Assembly: GCA_024138015.1 (NCBI GenBank) | Contig: JAMXBB010000011.1 | Location: forward strand, 39,971,115 to 40,035,114 | Direction of reading: 5' to 3' | Origin: Lumnitzera littorea | Taxonomy: Eukaryota > Streptophyta > Magnoliopsida > Myrtales > Combretaceae | DNA: 64,000 nucleotides | In this document: one piece after another, positions 45,244 through 56,376 of the stretch | How positions within the stretch are numbered: position 1 is the first letter of the stretch | Layout: the number at the start of each line of letters is the position of its first letter | Notes under the pieces: model-generated | The model's database searches: none | Told to the model about the DNA's origin: nothing | Seen by the model: the letters and a program-made list of their open reading frames with translations, nothing else | Position numbers and translations under genes: made by a program

Positions 45244-46480
45244 TGTATGTCCCATGTATGATATTGACAGGGGGTGGGGAGGGGGAGGGGTGTTTGGGCT
45301 AGGTTGTGAATTGATAATTTTTGAAAAAAAAAAAAACTTTTTTGACTTAAGAAATGAATCCCTTATTAATAACTTAAATGGTGTATAAGTATTAGAAGAT
45401 TGATTGTTTAACTTAGGTGCAAAAAGAATGACTCAAGTAATATAATGCAAAATTGTAAATAAGAAAGAGAGAAAGAAGATAAAGTAATTGATTTAAAGAG
45501 CTTGGGCCTTTTGCCTATTGCTCTCTTCCAACTCCATTGCTGGGGACTCAATCTTCCCTATTACTGCTGTTCCACTAATCCAATTCTTTCACTAATAAAA
45601 AATGAAATTGAGGTTACAAGGATATTCAGTCTCTATCCTATCTTGTCTTACTAGCTCTTACCTAAGCTAACATAAGCCGACAAAGAACTCCTTAACCTCA
45701 TACTCACTCAAGTATAATCTCAATAAGATTTACAAAAAAGATGAGATAATACAATTAAAGATCTCTTTACAATAATAGCACAAAACAAGAATAATCAGAT
45801 GAAAAATTTGTTTTAGCTTAGTTTTTGATTAAGTTTATGACATAGCTTATGATAGTTTGCATGAGAGAGTTTGAAATGTTCAGCTTTGTTGTGAGAGTTG
45901 TGTTCTGTATCTTATGCAGCTTCAACTTATATTGAATAATCTTTAGAGTAATAGCTAGAATATGGTTAGATCTAGATTTTTCTTCAATAGATCTTGATTT
46001 GAATGTAATTGGTTTTGCTATTGAAGAAAAATCCCAAGAAAATAGGAACAAATTTTGAATATTTGAAAATTTGAATGCCTGTTGTTGCTCCTGATATTTT
46101 TCTTATACTTTTTGAATTATTTGACTGCTATAGCTCATGAGAATATCTTTTAGAACCTCTTGAAGTTTGTTTAAATTTGAAAAATTTGAAGACTATATTT
46201 CTAACAATTAGACAAGCATGAAAAGATTTGGTCAAATCTTGGTATATCAAATTTGATCTTTAAGAATAACATAGCTCTTGATCATAGCATGTTTGATGTG
46301 AAACAATCCGTTTGCTTCTTCTAAATCTTGTTTGAATTTTGAATTAAAAATTTTCTCAAAATCTGGTTGAATATATCCTAATATTCAAGGCTTAATATCT
46401 TGAATTTTTCTGATCTATCCTTATGAATTCAAGCTGCATCTTTTTCTCGAAGAATTTGCATTGATCCTTTTGAATTTCAA
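45244..46480 (-). repeat. 3' LTR of the gag-only Sirevirus element
   Basis: It follows the solo LTR copies A and B block by block: G-tract, CTCCATTGCTGGGGACTC (45532), and TTTGAATATTTGAAA (46052). The part that would hold the LTR start is missing, and gag abuts at about 46480-46510. Confidence 0.7.
45270..45290 (+). other. G-quadruplex-type tract in Sirevirus 3' LTR
   Basis: Four G-runs of 4-5 bases are separated by single bases (G5 T G4 A G5 A G4). It occupies the same LTR position as the tract at 41469. Confidence 0.85.
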
Positions 46481-46499
46481 ACATTAACTTATCTATCAC

Positions 46500-47580
46500 A
46501 ACTTCTTGATGTGCTTGATATTAAACACAAGTTTGTTTCCTCAGTTTCATCATTTGTACTTTCTACCTCAGTTTCTTACTTGTCCAAGTCACTCTATGTG
46601 CCCATCAATGATTTGCGTTTCGTCTTATACTTGTCCATTTTCTTGATCAACACTGGACATTCATACTCGATATGTCCAAGTTTCTTGCATTCACAACATA
46701 CAAACTCCTTCTTTTCTTTAACTTTCTTTTTTTCTTTCTCTTTGTAACCCTTTCCTGCATCACTCTAATTTTTGTTAGAAGAGAACTTTTTCGAGTTATA
46801 AGATCCCTTACCTTTTCTTTTAAGTAAGTGGTGGAAATGCCTTGCTAGTATTAATACATCTTCTTCCTTGTCTCTAAAAAACCCATCACTTTTTGAATCT
46901 AACATCCCTGGCTTTGATGGCTATAGGCTTTTTCTTTGGATCTTTTGATAGACTTTTTAACTTGATGAAGTCAACTTCATACGCCATCAACTTACTATAC
47001 AGTTGGTTTAAACTATGTTTGTTCATGTCATAAGCTTCCTCAATGGCTGTTCTCTTCATATTCAAGCCTTAGGAAGAATTCTTAGCATTTTCCTAACAAG
47101 ATTTGCATCACTCTTCTTTTTGCCTAGAGATGATAGCTAATTAGTAATAATAGTGAAGTGATTGAAAGAATCTCTTATTTCTTCATCAAGAAGGATGCAG
47201 AATGTTTCATATTGCTGCATCAAGGAATTAATCCTTGTTACCTTTATTGTTTTGATCCCTCCATAAGTTTAAACCAACATATCCCAAATCTCCTTATCTA
47301 TACCATAGGAAGAAATTAGATAGAACTTAGAAGGTACAATATTAGAAAGAAGTAAATTCTTAATCTTTAAGTTCAATTCAACTTTTGTAATTTCCTTTGA
47401 TGTGAGAGGAGTTTTTGAAACTTTGACATCTCCATTTAAGATGATTCCCTAAGCCTAATAGTTAGTTGCCTTAATGTACATCTCTATCATGAACTTCCAA
47501 TAAAGAAAATTGTTACCATCAAAGAATTAAGCCTTGCTAGGTTGAACAATCAATGAAACACTACTTTCTGTCATTGATCT
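46500..47580 (-). pseudogene. gag: Sirevirus-like gag remnant
   Basis: Reading leftward from 47577: MTESSVSLIVQPSKA and FLYWKFMIEMYIKA (the gag start, F.G.NF..Wk..m), then MQQYETFCILLDEEIRDSF and LVRKMLRILPKALNMKRTAI, which match the UBN2 gag domain. Near the end, FVCCECKKLGHIEYECPVLI holds an intact zinc knuckle (CX2CX4HX4C). Pol does not follow; LTR sequence does. The stop density is lower than in the gypsy elements nearby. Confidence 0.85.
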
Positions 47581-47605
47581 TGACTCTATGTGATATTAGA
47601 CTAAG

Positions 47606-47617
47606 TCTTTGATACCA
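47606..47617 (-). other. Primer-binding site of the Sirevirus element
   Basis: The minus strand reads TGGTATCAAAGA, two bases inside the LTR end, against TGGTATCAGAGC for initiator methionine tRNA (10 of 12). Confidence 0.75.
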
Positions 47618-47619
47618 AT

Positions 47620-47885
47620 TGTAAGTCCCCTATAAGATATCAAGAGGGGGTAAAAGGGATGTGAATTGATATCTTTTGCAAAAAAATAAAACTTTTTTGA
47701 CTTAAGAAATGAATCCCCTCTTAGTAACTTAAATGGCGTATAAGTAGTAGAAGATTGGTTGTTTACTGAAAAAAGAATGACTTAAGTAATATAACGCAGA
47801 AACGTAAATAAGAAAGAGAGAAAGAAGATCAGACAATCAATTTAAAGAGCTTTGGCCTTTTGCCTACTACTTTCTTATTGAATCC
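47620..47885 (-). repeat. 5' LTR fragment of the Sirevirus element
   Basis: It is closely similar to 45244-45530: GACTTAAGAAATGAATCCC (near 47698 and 45338) and AATAAGAAAGAGAGAAAGAA (near 47807 and 45452) are shared. It stops near 47885, where the Tat RNase H starts. Confidence 0.85.
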
Positions 47886-47932
47886 TGTGTGTAGTTCTAT
47901 ACTTGAGCTTTTAATGTCGTTTTGGATTTATA

Positions 47933-48190
47933 CTATATACCATAGGCACTTAGCTCTAGAGTATACTTCATGATCTTCCCTGAGGAGTTTGGTTGTTGTA
48001 AAGCTTGCCGCAAGAGTTGATTAGTAAGGACAACAATTTGATGTGCCTTGAAGTATAGCTTTAACCTTTTTGCTAAGAGAACCACAGCCAATACAAATTT
48101 CTCATTTTTCATATATCGATGTTGCGGCCCTTGTAAAACATGACTCACGTAATAAATTGGCTGATGCTCTCTGCCTTCTATTTGAAACAA
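47933..48190 (-). pseudogene. Tat RNase H remnant
   Basis: An open stretch of 85 codons reads FQIEGREHQPIYYVSHVLQG, RYMKNEKFVLAVVLLAKRLK, LYFKAHQIVVLTNQLLRQAL and LELSAYGI. It matches the gypsy RNase H pattern (Q.PiYYvS..l...E.RY...Ek...Al...a.rLr.YF.aH.i.V.T..pL...L). The downstream part with the rest of the domain and integrase is missing. Confidence 0.88.
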
Positions 48191-48199
48191 GTCAAAGGA

Positions 48200-49010
48200 A
48201 AGTGCTTAGTTGCTAATTGACAAATATAGATGCAAATGCTCTTCCAAAAATGGTGTTAAAAGTATTGGTGGTGATGCAAGAAATACCTTCAGCTCACTAA
48301 ACACTCTTTCACATTTGTCTATTGACCTGAAATCTTTCAGATTCTTTAAGATTTTAAAGAATTTTGCACATCTGTTGGCACTTTTCGACACAAATCTGTT
48401 TAGGATAGCCATTCACTCGGTTAGCTCCTAAACTTCCTTGATTGTATAAGGGGACTTCATGTTCTAAATGGCATCAGTCTTCCTTAGGTTTGCTTCAATG
48501 CTACACTTAGTGACCATATAACCTAAAAATTTTCCTGAAATAGCACCAAAAATACATTTCTATGAATTTAGCTTCATATTATTTCTCCTCAAACTGTTGA
48601 ATGTCTCCTTAAGATCGATAAGATGTTGACTTTCTATCGTGCTTTTCATTATCATATTGTCAATATATATTTCGATGTTACATTGAATACGAGGCTTGAA
48701 CATCTTGGTGATAAGCTATTGGTAGGTGGCATTGGCATTTTTTAGGCTGAAAGGCATCACTATGTAACAATACATCCTAAAGTTGGTGACAAATGATGTG
48801 TGAACTCATCTTCCTCATCCATTTTGATTTGATTGTAGCTGAAAAATGCATCCATAAAAGATAGTACGGCATGTTTAGATATTAAGTCAACCATTTGACC
48901 TATTCTCAACAAAGGGAAGCAATCTTTGGGACAGGTCTTATTTAAATTCTTGAAGTCATCTTTGGCGGATGTTTGCTAATAAAGGTTTCCCTATCTTTGT
49001 CGTCTATCTA
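48200..49010 (-). pseudogene. Tat reverse transcriptase remnant
   Basis: AVLSFMDAFFSYNQIKMDEE and DEF near 48850 match the block fMDaf.GYnQI.m...De. The catalytic YIDD reads YIDN (48657-48668), a GAT-to-AAT change that removes the second aspartate. NMKLNSxKCIFGAISGKFLG is typical of Tat RT, and the 68-codon stretch at 48206-48412 (MAILNRFVSKSANRCAKFFK, then FSELKVFLASPPIL) is the RT to RNase H connection. Confidence 0.88.
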
Positions 49011-49207
49011 AGATCATTTCTAAATAGAACTTCTTCTATCTCTTCCTTGGCATTTTCTATGCATACTGATTTTTGTTTCGAACAAGTTTCAACTTGAAAA
49101 ATTTCTTCTTGGTGTAGTGCCCTTACATATATAGATCTTGCTAACTATTGGTCCCTTTTACATGCATTGACTCTAGTAAGAGTGGGAAATTTAGCCTTGA
49201 GATGCAT

Positions 49208-49243
49208 AGTCCCTATATAATATGATCATATTATATAGGGACT
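49208..49243. repeat. Perfect 36-bp palindrome
   Basis: AGTCCCTATATAATATGA is followed at once by its exact reverse complement, with no spacer. It lies in the Tat element between protease and RT, in what should be coding sequence, so half of it probably arose by an inverted duplication. It would form a full cruciform or hairpin. Confidence 0.97.
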
Positions 49244-49384
49244 AACACTTAACAACAAGAAAATCTATCTTATCTTCTACAATGTGTTTGTCATCTCCAA
49301 TCTAGATTGGGAGAGATATTACTTTGCTGACCCAAACTGGTTGATTATTGAAAGCATATAAATCATAGTCATAAGATTTCAATT

Positions 49385-49525
49385 GCGCTTTGATTTTCGG
49401 CCTCATTTGATTAAAAGCATGTTGAAAAATGATATTTATCGAACTTTCGGTGTCAACAAGAATCTTTTTGACCTTAAAGTTGGCAATTCTTGCACTAATT
49501 ATGAGTGTGTCATCATAAGGTCTTT
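49385..49525 (-). pseudogene. Tat aspartic protease remnant
   Basis: YDDTLIISARIANFKVKKIL followed by VDTESSINIIFQHAF matches the Tat protease block (hdDalvv.a.I......riLVDtGSSaniif..af) in one uninterrupted frame. The active-site glycine is Glu (GAA, within 49443-49457), which should abolish activity. Downstream, LPIWIGDDK and IDFLVVKC also match the family. Confidence 0.85.
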
Positions 49526-49869
49526 GAACACTCTTGAAATCCTCTTTCGTGAAAGAAATTAAATTGTTGACCTTGACCTCACATTACAAACATAATGTAT
49601 GGTGTTAGTCGAGCCTAAAGAGCTTGATCGGCCTAAGGTGGAAGGTCTACTGACAACAGTATTTATCATATCGTTTGGTGCTTTGCTACTAATTCCATCT
49701 CTTGCATCCTTCTCAACCTAAGAAGGCTATGTGACATTCTCCTACTCATCAATTCTCCTTTAGGTTGGTCTCTAAATATTCTTAGCATTGTGTGCAGGAA
49801 ACTTACTTAGATACCTTCGTTGGATTGCATCTTCAGTTGCATTCTTGAGTTGGATACATTGTTAATATT

Positions 49870-50990
49870 ATGGCCCCTATTGCAATGGAAATTGCAATAT
49901 TTATTAGAATTCTGTCTTGAAGGATTTCCGTTCATTCTTTCTAGCCATTGCAATACAACCCTTTGACCATGCACTTCCATTAATATGTCAGCGATTGGAC
50001 GATTGACTAGTACACAAACAAAATATGTTGGGATGCATGGCCTCTTTTTCTCGACATTATATCCTTTTAAACACTGGTTATCATTTGTTTTGAGTCGATC
50101 TTTTTCACCTTTTTGCTTGTTGCCTTTCTAGTCTCCTCTACTTTAATCACCTCTTAGTGAGCTTTAATATTGTCTTCCTAGCGGATGTAAGATGTAGCCT
50201 TAGCCTTAAACATAGCAAAAGTTTTTGACTTATTTTTGGCTAGAGACTTGAAAAAGTCTCCATGGGGTTTAACACCATCAATAACTGCATTGAGAGCAAT
50301 GCTCTTATCAAGCTTCGAGATCTGGACCATCTTGGCCGTGAACTTAGCCAAATAGTACCTAATAAATTCATCTAATTTTTCCTTTATGGTGTTAAGGATA
50401 GAAGAATCCTTAACTGAAAGCTTACTTGTAAGGAAGTGCTGTAAGAACACTTCAACTAAATCTTTGAAACATAAGATTATGTTTGGCTTCGGATGTTTGA
50501 ACCATGTACTAGCTACATTCCTTAATGTTGAGGGAAAAGCTTAGCAAGCTACAACATCACTTAAGTTGTGTAGATTAGCCAAGGTACAATAATATTCAAG
50601 ATGATCTTCAAGGTCTCTTATTCCGTCATAAGTCTCAAATTGCAGTAGCTTGATGTGCCATGGTATTACTTCATCCAAAATTTTAGGGACAAAAGGACTT
50701 TTCTCTTTTTGGAATTGTTTACTCGTTGTAGCAGGGGTGTTAATAAGCAAGGGTCCTACATCATGCACCCGCTGTGGTTGTTTTCCTTTGTCATTTTTTT
50801 AAGAGCAAGGGCTAAAGGTCCAAGTGTAACTTTAGCTTACTTGCTCAGTAATTTAGGAGAATAGATTGAATCACCACTATTATCGGCATTATTATCACCG
50901 TATTCTTGGTTTTAACTTGAGTGGACATTATTATGGAGAATGTTAAGGATCTCATCATGTTTTTTGCTGGGCTCTTGGTTTTCTTTTGCT
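49870..50990 (-). pseudogene. gag: Tat gag remnant
   Basis: From right to left: VPKILDEVIPWHIKLLQFET, then YDGIRDLEDHLEYY (50768-50541), which matches P.tp.I....iP..f..p.f..YdGt.DP..Hl...; MFLQHFLTSKLSVKDSS and LDEFIRYYLAKFTA (50450-50178) match the F...F.......l..i.Qg..EslR.yi.rF block; and NKYCNFHCNRGHN near 49900 matches the CX2HX4H knuckle typical of Tat gag. Other open frames overlapping on the plus strand are shadows. Confidence 0.82.
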
Positions 50991-51116
50991 AAGTAGAGGC
51001 AAAGTTGCTTTAACTTAGCTAAGTGCTGTTCGTCAGTATACCTACTTGCCTCACTTAGTGATGGGGTAAAGAACTAGCACTTGCACTCTTCGTTATTTGC
51101 ATCTTTGCTGTGGGTG

Positions 51117-52399
51117 TGTAATGAAAAATAGACAAAGCTAAATGTTGTTGAATAATTTTAGGATAGGACTTTGTTCTTACAAAAATACAAAAGACTAAAT
51201 GGTATCAGGGCTAGTTCGATATAATTACTCTAATACCTAAGTTAGTAAGTGTTTAAGAGAGAAGTAAATGACTTAATATGGATTTAAGGGTCTTAAGAGA
51301 ATTCTTACAATACTTTCTCTTTATATTTATAGGCAAACAAAGGGTGTATGAAATAGCAATTAATCAATGGTAGTAGGCCACATAGAGATTTTGTAATTAA
51401 GCACATGCCTAAAATATATGAATAGTGGGTGGTTATTTAATGAGATTGTACTAGATCATAAATGTTCATGCCACTTTCCTAACTTTAAACTAGACATATT
51501 AATAGGCTGGGCTCTAAGGCCCATTAAGCGGATTGAGTCTTAGTTGGCATCAGTTGAGAGTAGAATTAGTCATCTTCTCATCAACCGAATGGCCAAGTAA
51601 TATTTAAGGTAAAATCTAATCATCAATAGGTTATGCCTCAGAAGAGGTCTTATCGTATCATAAATGGGTTATTTGGAGACAACTACTGAAAAAGAGAGAG
51701 AAGGTTTAGGTAGATTTTGAGGATAAGAAGTAAGCAAACCCATGAGTTGCTTGTGGATGTAATACACCATTCATGCATACATTGATCGAAGTTTTACCTA
51801 ATGTGATGCATCAATCCAAGGAAATTTGAGTCGCTTGTTGCACAATCTTATTTAAAGGTTGATATGAGCTAAGGAGGGTTAGGGGTACTCTTAATGACAT
51901 AGAAAGAAAACTTAGAAAGTACTCATTAGATGATAAAAGGCGGAATCTATTACAAGAGTCTATCACAGGGTATTTATACCCATATGTACTCGAGTTACAT
52001 AAGTAAATGAATATACTATAAAAGGTAAAACTATATACAATTGATGGTACAAATGGAAGAAGGACATTTCCATAATCCTTTTAGAAAGAGAATGTAGGGT
52101 TATTAGGGGCATGTTGCATGCAGTGGGTAAAGTAGCATCTGGCAAATGCTTGGATGATTCACTGCTCAACAGACTTTGAGGCAAGTAGATTAGGTTTGTG
52201 GCTCTTAGGATTATGGATAGATTGATACTACTTTGCTGAAAGACTTGTTGTCGAGAGTGGGTTACAAGACAAGTCGACCAACTAGCTCGACTACTATTAG
52301 TCAACATGGCTTAAGTAAATTCATGAAAAAGGAGAAGAGTATTGTTGGACTAGCTTAGCGATAGAAATAAATCTCTTTGGCACAATAGGTTGGCTTCGT
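51117..52399 (-). other. LTR-like non-coding region right of the Tat element
   Basis: It lies where the 5' LTR and leader of the minus-strand Tat element should be. On the minus strand, CCTATAAATA (51325-51334) and GGGTATAAATACCC (51968-51981) are good TATA boxes, each followed by related text (a TGTAAT...ATT stretch and a run of pyrimidines), which suggests two LTR-like units. Exact LTR ends could not be fixed. A 114-codon minus-strand frame at 51963-52307 has no recognisable domain. On the plus strand TGGTATCAGGGC at 51203-51214 resembles a primer-binding site. Confidence 0.4.
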
Positions 52400-52499
52400 T
52401 TAGAGTAGGGAAATGGCTGAGAATTCGGTAGACCATGTTAATCGTTCCCTTTGCTTAGGAGCATGTGAGTAGACTTGAAAATTGATTCCCATCATCCTA

Positions 52500-53075
52500 T
52501 GCCAAGGTTTGAAGTTTTTGTGGTTTAGATTCCTTTTATCATAGGTTTATTCAAGGCTTTAGTACAATTATGGCACCTCTTACCAAGCTAACCAAGAAGA
52601 ACAAAGAATTTAAATGGGGAGAGAAAGAAGAGAAGAGTTATGTCGAAGTAAAGAAGAAGTTAGCCTCTATCCTAGTTTTGCCTTTTACCAGATTTCGAGA
52701 AGGTCTTTAAACTAGAATGCGATGCTTTAGGAGTCAACATTGGTGTTATCCTCATGTAAGAAGGTTGACCTATCACAAACCATAGTGAGAATCTTAGAGG
52801 AGCCCAACTGCACTACTTAATGTGTGAAAAGGGACTTTACACACTAATCTGAGCTTTCCATTGTAGCTGCATTATCTCTTATCCAAAGAATTTGTTATGT
52901 ACACTAACCATGAATGATTGAGACATTTGAGGAGCCAATCGAGACTTTTAAGATGACAAGAAAAATGGGTAGAATTGTTGGAAGGGTTTATATTTGTCAT
53001 AAAGCATAAGCATGGCAAGACAAATGTGGTCATCAACACTTTGTCTAAGAGGCATACCTTCCTTTCTGACCTTTA
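52500..53075 (+). pseudogene. Gypsy element 2 RT end and RNase H
   Basis: DSFYHRFIQGFSTIMAPLTK, KEFKWGEKEEKSYVEVKKKL and ASILVLP match the RT to RNase H connection (F.gLa.FYRRFI..FS.i.aPLT...kk...F.W....e.sF...K..L..apvL.lPdF). FKLECDALGVNIGVIL follows in a shifted frame and matches the RNase H start (f.vecDAS..giGavL). Confidence 0.85.
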
Positions 53076-53149
53076 GACCCGATTACTAGGATCTGTTGGT
53101 GTTAAGGAATAGTACTCTACTGATGCCCACTTTAGTCCATCTATACCAA

Positions 53150-54350
53150 GTGTAGTGAAGGAGGGGTAGTAGATGATTATTATGTAGCTGAATGATATTT
53201 GTTTTGAAGAGGCAAACTCTATGTGCCGACCTGTTTAATAAGAGAATTATTGGTGAGAGAAGCTCACTATGGAGGGCTCTCCAAACACTTTAGAGAGAAT
53301 AGGACTTTTGAGTTATTGAATACTCGATTCTTCTAGTTTAAGATGAGAAGGGATGTTTAGTGTAGTGGAAAGGTATATAACCTGTAGGGGAGTAAAGAGT
53401 TGAGTCAAATAAGGAAGAACCATGCCTCTACTAGTCCTAAGCAACCTTGGGTTGCATTGAGTATGGACTTTTTTTGGGGCTTTTCAAGAATGGCCTGGGG
53501 AAAAGATTCTATAATGGTCGTTCGGATCAAATTATCAAGATGACACATTTCATTCCTTATGAGAAGCTAACGGTGCTTCAGTTATTTCTTTTTTTTTGTA
53601 GGAAATAGTTAAATGGCATAGTAAGTTGAAGAGTATAATATAAGATAGAGATAGGAAGTTTCTAAGCTACTTTTGGAAAACCATCTAGCATTAGTTAGGA
53701 ATAAAGCTGCCTTTAGCACATCATGCCTCCCATAAACCGATGGCTAGATAGAAGTTGTCAATTGAACTTTAGTTTCTATACTTTGAGCACTCGTAGGGAA
53801 AACTTGATTGATTTGGTTGTGTACTTACTCATGATTGAGTTTACCTACAACCAGTTAATCCACAACATCATAGGCAAAATGCCCTTCAAAGTGGTGTATG
53901 GTTTCAACCCTAAGTAACCCCTTGATTACCTAACCTACCCCTACATCGAACTAAGATGATCTAGAAGCAAGAGATTGAGCTCAAGCCCTCTACAAGATCT
54001 ACCAAATCTTATACAACAACTGGACCAAGCTGTACAGAAGCTAGATTAGAAAGGATATGGAAGAAGAAAGAGGCAATCCAAGCCCAGCAACTTAGTTTGG
54101 CTATACTTGATCTGTGAAAGATTCCCAAACAAGAGGAAAAAAAAGTTGTTTGCTTGAGTAGAAGGACTATTCAAATTGCTTTAGAAGATTAATGATAATA
54201 CATACCAACTAGAGCTTCCTGAGGATTATGGAGTACTTAATGTGTTTAACATTGCCAACTTAAGCCTATATAGTCCCGAAGAAAATGATCATCCAAGAAA
54301 TCATTCGGATTTGATCCCAAATCCTAATCAACCTTGAGAAGATTATAGGA
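53150..54350 (+). pseudogene. Gypsy element 2 integrase remnant
   Basis: IKMTHFIPYEKL near 53538 matches the core (fSKmaHFiPc.kt), the open stretch 53723-53917 reads MPPINRWLDRSCQLN and then FTYNQLIHNIIGKMPFKVVY and GFNP, matching HPQTDGQTEvvNr...aEFaYN...h.stgkSPFe.vYG..P. Near 54190 INDNTYQLELPEDYGVLNVF and NIANLSLY match the integrase C-terminal tail (iNdNAYkleLP..ygvs.tFNvadLspy). Stops and shifts are frequent; no chromodomain was recognised. Confidence 0.88.
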
Positions 54351-56376
54351 ATTGGCCAACTAGACCCTTAACTCGAGCCTAAGCTTGAGGGTTGGAAAAT
54401 ATGGCTTAAAGAATTCTCACCTTCCAACCTACCCTAGGGAGTTTTACCTCTTATTATTACTAAGCTTCTCTACTTCTCGGCATACCCTAAGTGTTACATA
54501 GTATTAGAGATCGAGGGATCGATAGGATGCCGACTTAGCACCAATGTGAGTAATCCCCTAAACAACCCAAATAGCTTGACATACCTTACTAAGAGCTTAG
54601 CTAGCTTGATTCTAAGTTTGTTAATCAACTACCAACCTAGCTACCTTCCTAAGTTGAACTCCCGAGCCATCCTAGTTGAACTCACTATGTTGAGCTATTT
54701 GGAAGATACTGTGTCGAGTTGAAAATTTGGTTTCTCTCTTTTCTTAAACTAGTTTATGTTAAGCCTAGTCTGCTTAACATAAATCTCTCGATCAAGCTAA
54801 GAAAAGGTTTTAATATATATAAATAGTTTTTTGAAAAAGGAGTCGCCACCCAACTGAAGTTAGGAAAAGAGTGAAATTAGGGTCTATAGGTGGATATATC
54901 CTAATTTTAGCTACTAATCCATGGGTTTTATAATATTTTTTTTAAAAATAGAAACTTGAGAAAACATGATCTTGGAGGCTATCCTATTAAAACCTAAAGA
55001 TTTCCATGAAAGGGTACATAATGTTGTTTTAAAGTCAAATGCGATTTTCTTTGTTCTTTTTTGAAAAAAAAAAAATTGGAAAAAGGGGGAAAAATAAGTT
55101 TTTTATTTATTTTGGGTTGTTCAAAGTGCGTACTTTCCCATGGAGTAGGATCAAGCCTACGTAGTTCTTAATTGATAAAACTTTAGTTTGTTGGTTTATT
55201 TTATTTTAAGAAAAAACTCTTTTCACTTTAAGTTCATTAAATTTTATTAAATTCAAAAATGGATTTTTATTTTCGGTTTATATTTGGAAAACTCTAGGGA
55301 AGTTTGTAATTTTGGAAAAGGCCAACTTTTTTTTTTAGTTTATGAAAAACATTTTATGTGGGAGAAAAACTAATTTTAGGAGAAAAAGCCCATTTTATTT
55401 GAAAATAACTTTATTCAAAATAAAACCCATATCCATAACATGGCAAATACCAATTATTCAAATCAAAGCTAAACTAACAAATCATGCTACCGTACTCATT
55501 ACTCCAACATGTCACTTATCAATATCAACATGCTAATTAAAATTAAGCTAAACAAACTTATGTGCTAATTTAAATTCATAGAGAGTGGATTTAGCATTAT
55601 AAACACCTAAAGAGAGAAAGTTGTGATTGCATTGAATTGATGCATTTGTAATGCTTAGTGTGTATTTAAATTCATAGAGAGGGCCTTACTTATGGTGTAG
55701 TGTTATGATTCCTCTTTGAAAAAACTTCCATCTTGGTAGAAGATTAAATCTTTGTGATAATGGCAAGCCTTATAATGCATCTTGGTTCTTCCTATTTTTG
55801 ACCAAAATCGAACATGCTTTTACACGAATTAGTGGAAAATAAAGGTGCACATATGTAATAGAAGATGTCCTTATGTGTTTTAAGTGACTACATTAAGGAA
55901 TAATGCAAGAATATCTTCCAATTTTGCTAAACAAAATTTGAGTGCAAAATATACACATATTAAGTCATCGGATTTTCATATTTTTATTTAATAAAATTCC
56001 ATCTTTCAAAATTCAAAAATTGGACATTTGCTAATTAAACAATTCATGCACAATCACTTTCTTATTTTTTGGTGACTTTTAGAGGGCAAAAGTGGGTGAA
56101 ATCAGGTAAAAGTTATCCTGGTACTGACAGGAATCAAAGACCAATCATGTACTCCCGAACCCAAGGACTGGCTTAGATGGTTCCTTAAGCTGTTCGAGGT
56201 GAGTTCAGCGCCGAGGAGTAGTGCATACTCCAGTCCCAGCTGCTTGAGCTACTGAACTTTAGATACCAACTTGACCTAATCGAGATTTGCCCCTTTCAGC
56301 CAACAGTACCATGGGGCTATAGAATGAGCAAACCACGCACACGTTATCCTTTTCTGACATTCGTATTATCCTTTTT
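54351..56376. other. Non-coding DNA between gypsy elements 2 and 3
   Basis: No coding content. It may include the decayed 3' LTR of element 2. GGAGTCGCCACCCAA at 54840 is a word I remember from a widespread plant repeat, but I cannot assign it to a family. The 54930-55540 part is rich in A- and T-runs. 55560-56130 is AT-rich and featureless. Confidence 0.4.

Larger units (their letters stand above)
45244..47885 (-). mobile_element. Sirevirus-like copia element, gag only, minus strand
   Basis: Read leftward: part of a 5' LTR (47885-47620), PBS, gag with zinc knuckle, then directly a 3' LTR (about 46480-45244). Protease, integrase, RT and RNase H are missing. The LTR ends match each other: TGTAAGTCCCCT at 47620 and TGTATGTCCCAT at 45244, each followed by a GATAT motif and a G-run. 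The 5' LTR is cut short at about 47885, where Tat sequence begins. Sirevirus assignment rests on LTR style and gag, from memory of the group. Confidence 0.8.
47886..51116 (-). mobile_element. Tat/Ogre-lineage gypsy element, minus strand
   Basis: Read leftward: gag (about 50990-49870), protease (about 49525), RT (about 49010-48200), RNase H (48190-47933). Integrase and the 3' LTR are missing because the element stops at the Sirevirus LTR. The gag text, the HDD-type start of protease and the RT block ending MKLN..KC.FG...GKFLG.MV are those of the Tat/Ogre/Retand branch. Stops and frameshifts are scattered. With the copia element it forms the 7-kb insertion that splits gypsy element 2. Confidence 0.82.
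52400..54350 (+). mobile_element. Ty3/gypsy element 2, distal half (RT end, RNase H, integrase)
   Basis: This is the continuation of the RT that stops at 45243: it starts at the RT-RNase H border and runs through RNase H and integrase to the C-terminal integrase tail, in the same orientation. Everything before the border is found only in the proximal half and nothing is duplicated, so the two halves fit as one pol gene. The 3' LTR was not identified. Confidence 0.82.

Noticed and set aside
45244..51116. The minus-strand copia and Tat segments as one fused element
   Set aside because: One has copia-type gag with its own PBS and LTR ends, the other has Tat-type gag, protease, RT and RNase H; they meet at a sharp joint near 47885.
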